This document shows, in pieces, positions 1 to 5,690 of a DNA stretch of 5,744 nucleotides. The notes below the pieces were generated by a model. That model was not told where the DNA came from, made no database searches, and saw nothing but the letters and a program-made list of their open reading frames with translations. Location: assembly GCA_937128785.1 (NCBI GenBank), contig CAKZMS010000265.1:1-5744 (forward strand), written 5' to 3'. Position 1 is the stretch's first letter. Every line of letters starts with the position of its first letter. The DNA comes from an uncultured Opitutaceae bacterium. GTDB taxonomy: Bacteria > Verrucomicrobiota > Verrucomicrobiia > Opitutales > Opitutaceae. The translations under genes were made by a program, and so were the position numbers.

Positions 1-710
1 GAGCCGTAGACGGATAGGAAATCGTTGCGCACCCGCTCATAGGGAGAGCCCGCGTACTGGCCGGTAACTGAAATGCGGTAGGCGGCCGGTCGTTCGCCGA
101 GGAGAAGGGGCGCGCCGGTGTCGAGTTGCACGCGGTAGTCCTCCTCGGTGCCAATTTCGGTGGTGATCACCGAGCGTTTTCGGTCGAAGAAAGGAGACTT
201 GGGCAGGAGGTTGGTATAGCCGCCGGCCTGGCTCACCCCGAAGTGCGCCGGGGCCGGTCCCTTGACCACGTCCATCGCCTCAACGGATCCGAAGGACAGC
301 GGCATTTCGTTACGCTGAAAGGCCCGCTGAATACCGTTAAAGAACACGCCGCCTTCCGCGCCGCGCAGGATCGGCGTGCCCGGGACGCCGTAGTAATTGC
401 GCTGCTGGGTGCCGGCGCCGATGCGACCGAGATCGCTGAAGTCCTGGATGTCGAATTGCGCCATCAGCGCGGGAGTGAGCACGGTGACCGCGCGCGGGGT
501 GTCGAGCACGGCCATCTCGCCAAAAACGGACGAGGTCGGACGCGACGAAGGGAGGAGGTCGCCGGATTCGGCCAGAGCGGTTTCGGCGGCGATGAACTGC
601 TCGAGCTCGGTCACGGGTTCGGCCTCCGCCGGTTGCGTGGTTTGCGCAAAAACGGATGCCGAAACGACAGCTAGACTTGAGATTAAAAGACGTGGTGAGA
701 CGCAGTTCAT
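1..710 (-). CDS. TonB-dependent outer-membrane receptor, N-terminal part (3' end outside window)
   Basis: Outer-membrane active-transport receptor, expected to bind a scarce ligand at the surface and pass it to the periplasm using TonB energy. The frame stays open from the ATG at 710 to base 1, giving 236 complete codons and no stop. Residues 1-22 look like a signal peptide: a short N-region, hydrophobic LLISSLAVVSASVFA, then cleavage before QTTQ. Residues 32-65 are an acidic linker. A plug domain follows from about residue 69: DTPRAVTVLTPALM (70-83), LRG (115-117), FFNG (123-126), VEAMDVVKGPAPAHFG (143-158), then AGGYTNLLPKSP (162-173). This order is typical of siderophore-type receptors (FhuA/Fiu-like plug). 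The barrel begins near residue 180. An in-frame stop lies at 756-758, and no Shine-Dalgarno sits at normal spacing. It is the last visible gene of the run, 111 bases after the ABC binding-protein gene. The ligand is unknown; the family call is secure. Confidence 0.93.
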   Translation of the reverse strand, partial: MNCVSPRLLISSLAVVSASVFAQTTQPAEAEPVTELEQFIAAETALAESGDLLPSSRPTSSVFGEMAVLDTPRAVTVLTPALMAQFDIQDFSDLGRIGAGTQQRNYYGVPGTPILRGAEGGVFFNGIQRAFQRNEMPLSFGSVEAMDVVKGPAPAHFGVSQAGGYTNLLPKSPFFDRKRSVITTEIGTEEDYRVQLDTGAPLLLGERPAAYRISVTGQYAGSPYERVRNDFLSVYG

Positions 711-821
711 GGTGTGACAGCTGCGGTGAATTTCCTCGGGAAATGCCGCAAACCCTTACCGAGAACACGGACGACCCCTCAGCGCGAGTCGTTAGTCGCA
801 GAAAATCCCCTTTTGGAGTCT
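711..821 (-). promoter_or_regulatory. Structured leader-like gap upstream of the TonB receptor gene
   Basis: This gap between the binding-protein stop and the receptor start holds no gene. Read as minus-strand RNA it contains two hairpins. The first pairs 786-792 with 771-777 (ACGACTC with GGGTCGT, one G-U pair, 8-base loop). The second pairs 746-750 with 722-726 (TGCGG/CCGCA) and 739-744 with 730-735 (ATTTCC/GGAAAT, loop CGA), with a small internal loop, and ends 11 bases before the ATG. Neither is followed by a U-run, so they do not look like simple intrinsic terminators. I recognise no known riboswitch; the thiamine-box consensus in particular is absent. A promoter, an mRNA-stability element or a regulatory leader are all possible. 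Confidence 0.4.
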
Positions 822-1832
822 TCAGTCCTCCACCCGATTGGAAGGCAGAAACCTCAGGTCCGCATAGGCCGCCAAGGGGAGGGGGCTCTCCAGAACCCCC
901 AGTTGGTGAAGAAGATCCGCATGCTCTTGGAGGCGATTGGAATCGAGGTGGCCGTAGCGGTTGCCCACCGGGGAGCGGCCGGACACAAATTGACGGGACT
1001 TCATTTCAGTATGGGAGAAGGCCATCTGCGCCGGGGTCATATGATCATTTTCCCGGGCGATGCGCTCGTGGGCCGGGGACGGATCGCCCTCCATGTAATC
1101 GATCCAGCCCCGGATCGAGGCGGCGACAAAAGCGCGCACCGTTTCGGGGTTGGCCTCGGCGAACGGACGGTGGGCGACCATGACCCGGTAGGGATCGTAG
1201 CCGGAATCCGCCAGCAGCAGGGTTTTGATCGCCACTCCGGCTTCGCGCAGGCGAAAAGGCTCATCGGTGACAAAACAGGCCTGGATCAGATCGGGATCCG
1301 CGATGAAGCGGGCCAGGCCAAAACTCATGGGCTGCAGATCAAACTCCATATCGTAGCGTTTCTGCAGGTAGGGAATCCAGGCGGAGCCGGGATAGGCCAT
1401 CACGGCGTGGCCCTCCAGATCGGCGAATGTTTCCACTGGATTGTCGGCGTGGAGCAAGAGGGCTTGGGGATCGTGCTGCATCAGCGCGGCGACCACGAGG
1501 ACCGGAAGTCCTTCGGCCGCGGCCAACATCATGTCGTCGGAACGCCCCATGGAAAAGGGCACCTGACCTGAGCCGACTTTTTGCGTGGGCCGCCCGCCCG
1601 GGCCGCCGGGCAGGATCTCGACGGAGAGTCCCACTTCAGCGTAGAATCCCCGCTCGGCCGCCTGATAAAAACCGCCGTGGGCCGGCTCCGGAAACCAATC
1701 CAGCTGGAGTTCAACGCGGGTCAGCGACGTCGACGCATTGGCGGTTTCGGCCGAGTCGCGCTGGCAGCCGACGCCCGTCAGCACGGCGGTGCCGAGGGTC
1801 AGTTGTCCGATTTTTCGTAGGAGTCGTGCCAT
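822..1832 (-). CDS. ABC transporter substrate-binding lipoprotein, NMT1/THI5-like (NitT/TauT/ThiY superfamily)
   Basis: Periplasmic solute-binding component of the importer encoded just upstream. It is 336 residues from the chosen ATG. Residues 1-22 form a signal peptide (basic MARLLRK, then a hydrophobic stretch) ending at Cys23. The lipobox TGVGC is imperfect, with Gly at -3, so lipid attachment is likely but not certain. The NMT1/THI5-like fold shows in LDWFPEPAHGGFYQA (44-58), RGFYAEVGL (61-69), ILPGGPGG (73-80), a GSGQVPFSM segment (87-95) and DPYRVMVA (213-220). The DWFPxPxHGG stretch matches the substrate-pocket strand of ThiY and Thi5 proteins, with His52 at the equivalent place. Related families bind formylaminopyrimidine, sulfonates, nitrate or riboflavin, so the substrate here is open. 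A TTG six codons upstream (1850) is an alternative start, but the ATG gives the better signal peptide. It overlaps the permease gene by 34 bases. Confidence 0.9.
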   Translation of the reverse strand: MARLLRKIGQLTLGTAVLTGVGCQRDSAETANASTSLTRVELQLDWFPEPAHGGFYQAAERGFYAEVGLSVEILPGGPGGRPTQKVGSGQVPFSMGRSDDMMLAAAEGLPVLVVAALMQHDPQALLLHADNPVETFADLEGHAVMAYPGSAWIPYLQKRYDMEFDLQPMSFGLARFIADPDLIQACFVTDEPFRLREAGVAIKTLLLADSGYDPYRVMVAHRPFAEANPETVRAFVAASIRGWIDYMEGDPSPAHERIARENDHMTPAQMAFSHTEMKSRQFVSGRSPVGNRYGHLDSNRLQEHADLLHQLGVLESPLPLAAYADLRFLPSNRVED

Positions 1833-2590
1833 TGGTGCAGACTCAACCAACTGAGGCCCGAAACGGCGGCGACAAACACAAATCCCAAAATACAGCCGGA
1901 AAGCACGGTCGCAAAGAGGGCCGCCATTTTGAATTGGGCACCGTAAATGAGGGTCAAAAATCCGAGTCCGCCACCATTGCCGCCCGAGTTTCCCGCAGAG
2001 AAATCACCGACGATCGCGCCAATCGGGGCGAGGGTTCCAGCGATTCGCAGGCCCGTGAAGAAATAGGGGAGCGCGGCGGGGATACGCAATCGCACGATCT
2101 CCTGCCATTTGGTGGCGCGATACATCCGGAAGAGCTCCACCAGTCTTCGGTCGGTCGAGATCAGGCCCTGGGTGGTGTTCACCACCAACGGGAAGAAACA
2201 GATGAGAAAGGTGATTATGGTAACCGACGGCAGGCCGGCTCCCACCCACAAAACCAGCACCGGTGCGATCACGATCACCGGCATCATCTGCATCATCATG
2301 AGGTAGGGGTAGAGGGCGGCGCGGACCAGATTGCTCAGCGAAAGCAGCAAGGCCATCACGCCGGCCACGAGCACGGCCAACCCGAAACCCAGGAGCGCGC
2401 CAATCGCGGTGTTGCGCGAGGCGAGCAGGAGTTCGTCGGCATGGTCCGAAAACGCCTGCAAGACCGCGTGAGGCGGCGGCAGCATGAACTCGCGGGCGGG
2501 CGAAATCATCGCCCGCGTGCCATACCAGAGCGCGATGAAGGCGATGCCGGCGACGACGGCGGGGAGTATGGGCCCGCTTGCTTTTTTCAC
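1799..2590 (-). CDS. ABC transporter permease, BPD_transp_1 (NitT/TauT/ThiX type)
   Basis: Inner-membrane channel subunit, 263 residues, a usual length for SsuC/TauC/ThiX proteins. Hydrophobic segments lie near residues 8-24, 62-86, 97-118, 121-140, 183-197 and 222-248. The motif QMMPVIVIAPVLVLWVGAG (101-119) and FFPLVVNTTQG (132-142) are family hallmarks. The cytoplasmic EAA loop is at 151-171, ending in IPAALP and followed by FFTGLRIAG. It keeps the Glu (152), but the normally conserved Gly is Arg158. A Gly/Asn-rich stretch (GDFSAGNSGGNGGGLG, 195-210) takes the place where relatives have a shorter V-A-E...GLG segment. The start is GTG with AGGAGGT at 2603-2597, six bases before it, and it overlaps the ATPase stop by four bases (GTGA). 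It should dimerise and bind the ATPase. Confidence 0.93.
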   Translation of the reverse strand: MKKASGPILPAVVAGIAFIALWYGTRAMISPAREFMLPPPHAVLQAFSDHADELLLASRNTAIGALLGFGLAVLVAGVMALLLSLSNLVRAALYPYLMMMQMMPVIVIAPVLVLWVGAGLPSVTIITFLICFFPLVVNTTQGLISTDRRLVELFRMYRATKWQEIVRLRIPAALPYFFTGLRIAGTLAPIGAIVGDFSAGNSGGNGGGLGFLTLIYGAQFKMAALFATVLSGCILGFVFVAAVSGLSWLSLHQWHDSYEKSDN

Positions 2591-3369
2591 GAGCCCACCT
2601 CCTCGACGGATCGCAGAAGGTGCGCCACTTCGCCCACGTGACGTTGGAATTCCGGATCCTCCCGGGTGTCCGGGGTGCGGGGGTAGGGCAGGTCAATGGT
2701 CACTTCGTGGGCGATGCGACCGGGGTTGGCCGACATCACGACCACGCGATTGGCCAGGAAGACGGCTTCGGCAACTGAGTGCGTGACGAAAAAAGCGGTC
2801 CAGCCCTGTTGTTCCCGCAGATCGAGCAACTCCTCGTTGAGATGATTGCGGGTCATTTCGTCCAGCGCTCCAAAAGGCTCATCAAGCAGCAACAGTCGCG
2901 GTTCGAGCGCGAGGGCGCGGGCAATCGAAACGCGCATTTGTTGACCGCCGGAAAGTTGGCGGGGGTAGGCCTCGGCGCGGTCTTCGAGGCGGACCTGTTT
3001 GAGGCAGCGTTCGACGATCGCGGTGCGCCCGGACTCGGGCACCCCGCGGAGTTTGAGCGGCAGCTCCACATTACCCGCGACCTTGAGCCAGGCGAGGAGG
3101 GTCGGCTCTTGGAAAACATAGGCCAGCTCCGCCGAGTCTTTTCCGGGCGGCTGGCCGTCGATCCGAATGGACCCGTCGGGGGTAGTCACCAATCCCGCCA
3201 GCATGCGCAGCAGGGTTGATTTGCCGCAGCCGCTCGGACCGATGATGGCGACGAAATCACCTGACTTCGCGCTAAAACTCACATCGTCCAGCACCAGCGG
3301 ACCGTCCCCGAAACGTTTGGTGACGTTGGTGGCAGTGACCGAACAAGCGTTGGCGAGAGCTTCACTCAC
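2587..3369 (-). CDS. ABC transporter ATP-binding protein (SsuB/TauB/ThiZ type)
   Basis: Cytoplasmic ATPase that powers the importer. It is 260 residues with all nucleotide-binding motifs intact: Walker A GPSGCGKST (44-52), Q-loop VFQEPTLLAW (85-94, Gln87), signature LSGGQQMR (139-146), Walker B LLLLDEP (159-165), D-loop GALD (167-170) and H-loop THS (196-198, His197). The VFQEP...LLxW pattern and the C-terminal VMSANPGRI (211-219) are typical of the nitrate/sulfonate/taurine/thiamine-precursor group. The start is GTG at 3369; an in-frame stop at 3376-3378 leaves no earlier choice, and no clear Shine-Dalgarno is visible. It overlaps the amidohydrolase end by 8 bases and the permease start by 4, which suggests coupled translation. 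The substrate cannot be inferred from this subunit. Confidence 0.95.
   Translation of the reverse strand: MSEALANACSVTATNVTKRFGDGPLVLDDVSFSAKSGDFVAIIGPSGCGKSTLLRMLAGLVTTPDGSIRIDGQPPGKDSAELAYVFQEPTLLAWLKVAGNVELPLKLRGVPESGRTAIVERCLKQVRLEDRAEAYPRQLSGGQQMRVSIARALALEPRLLLLDEPFGALDEMTRNHLNEELLDLREQQGWTAFFVTHSVAEAVFLANRVVVMSANPGRIAHEVTIDLPYPRTPDTREDPEFQRHVGEVAHLLRSVEEVGS
2597..2603 (-). promoter_or_regulatory. Strong Shine-Dalgarno of the permease gene
   Basis: Minus-strand AGGAGGT lies inside the end of the ATPase gene, six bases before the permease GTG at 2590. It is the only strong ribosome binding site in the minus-strand gene run, and it fixes the permease start. Confidence 0.8.
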
Positions 3370-4234
3370 GAGCGATCAGGCTAAGGAGATTTCCTCCCGC
3401 GATGGCATCAAAATCGGCCGCCGGGAAATTCGCTGCCTTCAATTCACCGAGTTGGCGGTCGAAATCGGGCGGAGCTTTGGAGCGGGGATACGTGCGCAAC
3501 GGGTAGTCGGTGCCGAACAGAATCCGCTCCGCCCCCACATAGCGGGCGGCGTCCCGGTAACACGAAGGCTCATAAATCAGCGGCACGGCGGCGGTATCAA
3601 AATAGAGATTGGCGGGGACGGGCGTTTCGCTGTGGAAGGCGAGACCGCCACCCAGATGGGCCAGGATGAATTGGTTGCGCGGCAGCGCCGCGGCCAGATC
3701 GATAAACTCAGACAGCGGCGTCGGCTGCATGCCGGGACGGTCGTGGAGTTTTGGGTCGGTGACGTGAAGGTTGAGCGGAGCCCGATAGTCGACGGCTAAC
3801 GCAGCCAACGCGGCAAAATCATCGTCGGCGTAGCGGTAACCTTGCACGCGATCCAGCAACTCGCCGATGCCGCTGAAGCCTTCGTTGAGCCAGCGCCGGG
3901 TTTGATCGATCGCCATTTGTCCGGCGGCGGGATTGACGGCGGCAAACGCGTAAAGCCGATCGGGATGAGCCCTGCGGCATTGGGCCATCCAACGATTGTT
4001 TTCCTCGCAGGTGGACTGGTGCTGCCAATACCACCCGAGCATGACGGCGCGATCGATACCGGCGGCATCCATGTCGCGGATCAACGTGTCGACATCGGCC
4101 CAACCTTGGATCGAGCAGCGGTCAACCGGATCCACGGTATCGGCCCACCAGCTTTCGTCTCGTTGGGCGGCCCAGCGGCGCGGCGATGCAAAAACATCGG
4201 CCGGATAGGCGTGGATATGGGCGTCGATGATCAC
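3362..4234 (-). CDS. Amidohydrolase family protein (Amidohydrolase_2, TIM-barrel metal-dependent hydrolase)
   Basis: Predicted cytoplasmic metal-dependent hydrolase or decarboxylase of 290 residues, with no signal peptide. The metal ligands are all present: HxH in IIDAHIHAYP (His6, His8), His157 in APLNLHVTD, His193 in FILAHLGGG and Asp243 in LFGTDYP. Glu125 in GIGELLD and a C-terminal GNLLSL complete the pattern of the family that includes ACMSD, resorcylate decarboxylases, LigI-type lactonases and related enzymes. A segment rich in Trp, Cys and Asn (GWYWQHQSTCEENN, 67-80) probably lines the active site, but I cannot assign a substrate. The start is GTG at 4234, two codons before the essential HxH region; the upstream frame is closed by the TAA of the preceding gene. 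Its place directly before the ABC genes suggests it acts on the imported compound. The family is secure; the reaction is unknown. Confidence 0.92.
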   Translation of the reverse strand: MIIDAHIHAYPADVFASPRRWAAQRDESWWADTVDPVDRCSIQGWADVDTLIRDMDAAGIDRAVMLGWYWQHQSTCEENNRWMAQCRRAHPDRLYAFAAVNPAAGQMAIDQTRRWLNEGFSGIGELLDRVQGYRYADDDFAALAALAVDYRAPLNLHVTDPKLHDRPGMQPTPLSEFIDLAAALPRNQFILAHLGGGLAFHSETPVPANLYFDTAAVPLIYEPSCYRDAARYVGAERILFGTDYPLRTYPRSKAPPDFDRQLGELKAANFPAADFDAIAGGNLLSLIARE

Positions 4235-4246
4235 GGCGCGGGGAAG

Positions 4247-5143
4247 TTAGGCCTCATCGGCGAGGTAGGCCTGCAGGTCCTCGGCGATGCGATTGTCATG
4301 GGGCGCGAGAAGGGTCGCCTCCTGCAGGGCAATGATTGCCTCGGGCCGGTTGCCGAGTTGCTTCTGAATCGTGGCGATGTTCCACCAGGCATGGGCCGGA
4401 GGAGGGGCCTGGTCGGGAGCAGGAAGCGTCAGGCATTTTCGCAGGTGGACCAATCCTTCCTCCAGACGCTCACCTGATTCGGCCGCGCAGCGGCCAAAAC
4501 TGAACAACGCGAAGTAGTTATCGGGTGCCAAGGCAATCAAATCATCCAACACGTTCATCGCCTCGGTGTGATTCTCTTCCGCCCGGTAAATGGTGGCCCG
4601 GGCAAAGGCGCCCTTGACGGGGTCGCGCTCGGCGATGACGGCTGCCTGTTCGTGGGCGCGGCGATGCCCTCCGCCGGCGATGCTCGGAGCCTCCATGCAA
4701 AAATCGATGTAGCCTTGGCGAAAACTGAGATTGTCGGGTTCCAGTTCAATCGCCTCACGCATGCTTGTGCTGGCCCGGCGCGCGTAGGTCAGCGCCTTCA
4801 GTGTGGTGCCGAGCGAACCGGCGTAGAAACCGCAGGCCGCGGCGTATTCGAATTGGATCTGAGCATCCTCCGGGGTCAGCTTAACCGCTCGGCTCAGGTA
4901 TTCCACCGCGAGCTCCCGCTCCTGGCGCTTGGCGGCGAGTTTACCGAGATACATCAGAATTTCGGGATGCTCAGGGTAGCTGGTGTGGAGATCGGCGAAG
5001 GCGGTCTCGGCTTCGGCATAGCGCCGTTCGTCAAACAAGGCCCGGGCCCCACCCAAGACGTCCTCAGACGATTCGCCCATGATACGCCCCCCGATCAGGA
5101 GCAGCAAAGTTGACAGGCAGACGCGGCGAAAGGAGAGCAGCAC
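4247..5143 (-). CDS. Exported TPR-repeat protein, first gene of the minus-strand run
   Basis: 298-residue protein with a hydrophobic N-terminus (MLLSFRRVCLSTLLLLIGG, residues 1-19) that reads as a signal peptide or single anchor, so the rest is probably periplasmic. Tetratricopeptide-like helix pairs are visible at about 27-59, 61-94, 176-210 and 250-284, each ending in the usual P-x-D/P-E-H turn (LTPEDA, LAPDNY, LAPHDN). Between them lies a longer non-standard block (97-173) with AIELEPDN (131-138) and EAPSIAGGGHRRAHEQAAVIAERDP (151-175). I recall similar AP-IAGG blocks in other bacterial TPR proteins, whose function is unknown. The start is GTG, with an in-frame TAA at 5156-5158 and no obvious Shine-Dalgarno. 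It lies 12 bases before the amidohydrolase. A role as scaffold or partner of the transport system is only inference from position. Confidence 0.85.
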   Translation of the reverse strand: MLLSFRRVCLSTLLLLIGGRIMGESSEDVLGGARALFDERRYAEAETAFADLHTSYPEHPEILMYLGKLAAKRQERELAVEYLSRAVKLTPEDAQIQFEYAAACGFYAGSLGTTLKALTYARRASTSMREAIELEPDNLSFRQGYIDFCMEAPSIAGGGHRRAHEQAAVIAERDPVKGAFARATIYRAEENHTEAMNVLDDLIALAPDNYFALFSFGRCAAESGERLEEGLVHLRKCLTLPAPDQAPPPAHAWWNIATIQKQLGNRPEAIIALQEATLLAPHDNRIAEDLQAYLADEA

Positions 5144-5233
5144 AGCGTAGTTTTGTTAACGGAAAGCCCGTAGTTCAATCGCGGGCTGCACTTTGCACTT
5201 GGGGATTTTTGGGTTCCTCATCGTAGTCTGTTG
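5144..5233. promoter_or_regulatory. Divergent intergenic region with repeats
   Basis: About 90 bases separate the start of the minus-strand TPR gene from the plus-strand Dabb gene, so promoters for both directions should lie here or just inside the genes. It holds an inverted repeat AGCCCG...CGGGCT (5165-5170 and 5182-5187, 11-base spacer) that runs directly into a tandem repeat TGCACTT TGCACTT (5187-5200). A TTGAAC on the minus strand (5178-5173) could be a -35 box, but no matching TATAAT-like -10 box is seen at 16-18 bases. Confidence 0.5.
5187..5200. repeat. Tandem 7-base direct repeat (TGCACTT x2)
   Basis: Two exact, adjacent copies of TGCACTT lie in the middle of the divergent intergenic region. 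This could be an operator half-site pair for a regulator of one or both gene sets. It is too short to exclude chance. Confidence 0.5.
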
Positions 5234-5680
5234 GTGACCGCACCGCCTTCAGATTCCTCTTCCGGTATCAGCCGCCGCAAGTTTGTGGCCGCCGCCGGCA
5301 CCATCGGACTCGCCGCGGGTGCGGGTATCTCCCCCCTCAAAGCTTCATCCCCTCAGATCATGATCAAAGACACCTTTCTCGTTCACCACGTATTCTTCTG
5401 GTTGAAAAACCCGGACTCCCAGGAAGACCTCGCTGCCTTGCTGGAGGGCATCCGGGGATTGGGAGCGATTCCCGAGGTTCAAGGCGTGCACGTGGGCGTG
5501 CCGGCGGACACGGAGGAGCGGGACGTGGTGGAAAACAGCTACCACGCCTCTGAAATCCTGCTCTTCAACAGTTTGGAGGATCAGGCCAAGTATCAGGAAC
5601 ACCCGCTGCACCAGAAGTTCATTGCGGACCACTCTGACCGTTGGGCCAAGGTGACCGTCTTTGACTCGGTCAAAGCCTGA
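5234..5680 (+). CDS. Tat-signal Dabb (stress-responsive A/B barrel) domain protein
   Basis: A small, probably exported, protein of about 148 residues. From the GTG at 5234 the N-terminus carries a twin-arginine motif, SRRKFVAAAG, followed by a mild hydrophobic stretch rich in Ala and Gly and cleavage near ASS-PQ. The mature part is a single Dabb domain (ferredoxin-like, usually dimeric alpha/beta barrel). It begins LVHHVFFWLKNP and contains VHVGVPADTEERDVVENSY, then YQEHPLHQKF and a final strand WAKVTVFDSV. The paired His in the first strand and the Y-x-x-H-P-x-H stretch are typical of the family. Dabb proteins include some polyketide cyclases and many of unknown role, so no function is claimed. 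A TTG one codon earlier (5231) is an alternative start; no good Shine-Dalgarno is seen for either. It is divergent from the transport run and probably co-transcribed with the next gene. Confidence 0.88.
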   Translation: MTAPPSDSSSGISRRKFVAAAGTIGLAAGAGISPLKASSPQIMIKDTFLVHHVFFWLKNPDSQEDLAALLEGIRGLGAIPEVQGVHVGVPADTEERDVVENSYHASEILLFNSLEDQAKYQEHPLHQKFIADHSDRWAKVTVFDSVKA

Positions 5681-5683
5681 GGA
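5678..5683 (+). promoter_or_regulatory. Ribosome binding site of the next plus-strand gene
   Basis: TGAGGA overlaps the Dabb stop codon and lies seven bases before the ATG at 5691. This supports the ATG as a real start and suggests co-transcription with the Dabb gene. Confidence 0.6.
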
Positions 5684-5690
5684 CGCGACC

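Noticed and set aside
337..768. Minus-strand frame of 143 codons at the receptor start
   Set aside because: It is the wrong frame of the TonB receptor gene. The real frame starts at 710 and shows a signal peptide and plug motifs.
711..821. Thiamine pyrophosphate riboswitch before the receptor
   Set aside because: Considered because of the Thi5-like binding protein and a CTGAG run. The conserved CTGAGA...ACCCTTTGAACCTGAT core and GCGTAGGGA end are missing.
1599..1635. Short GC-only repeat run (cgcccgcccggg...)
   Set aside because: It encodes the Gly-Pro-rich loop GGPGGRP of the binding protein; codon bias explains it.
2496..2516. Perfect 8-base inverted repeat (GCGGGCGA / TCGCCCGC, 5-base loop)
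   Set aside because: It lies inside the permease coding region and fits its codons. GC-rich sequence makes such repeats likely by chance, and no U-run follows.
1427..2641. Long plus-strand open frame (404 codons) opposite the permease and binding protein
   Set aside because: Low-complexity, Arg/Gly/His-rich translation with no family features. The opposite strand encodes clear ABC proteins, so this is an antisense shadow common in GC-rich DNA.
3842..4477. Plus-strand frame opposite the amidohydrolase and TPR junction
   Set aside because: Antisense to two well-supported genes and without any recognisable domain.
5144..5230. Sigma-70 promoter using TTGAAC on the minus strand or TTGCAC on the plus strand
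   Set aside because: Neither has a TATAAT-like hexamer at normal spacing, so no promoter is called.
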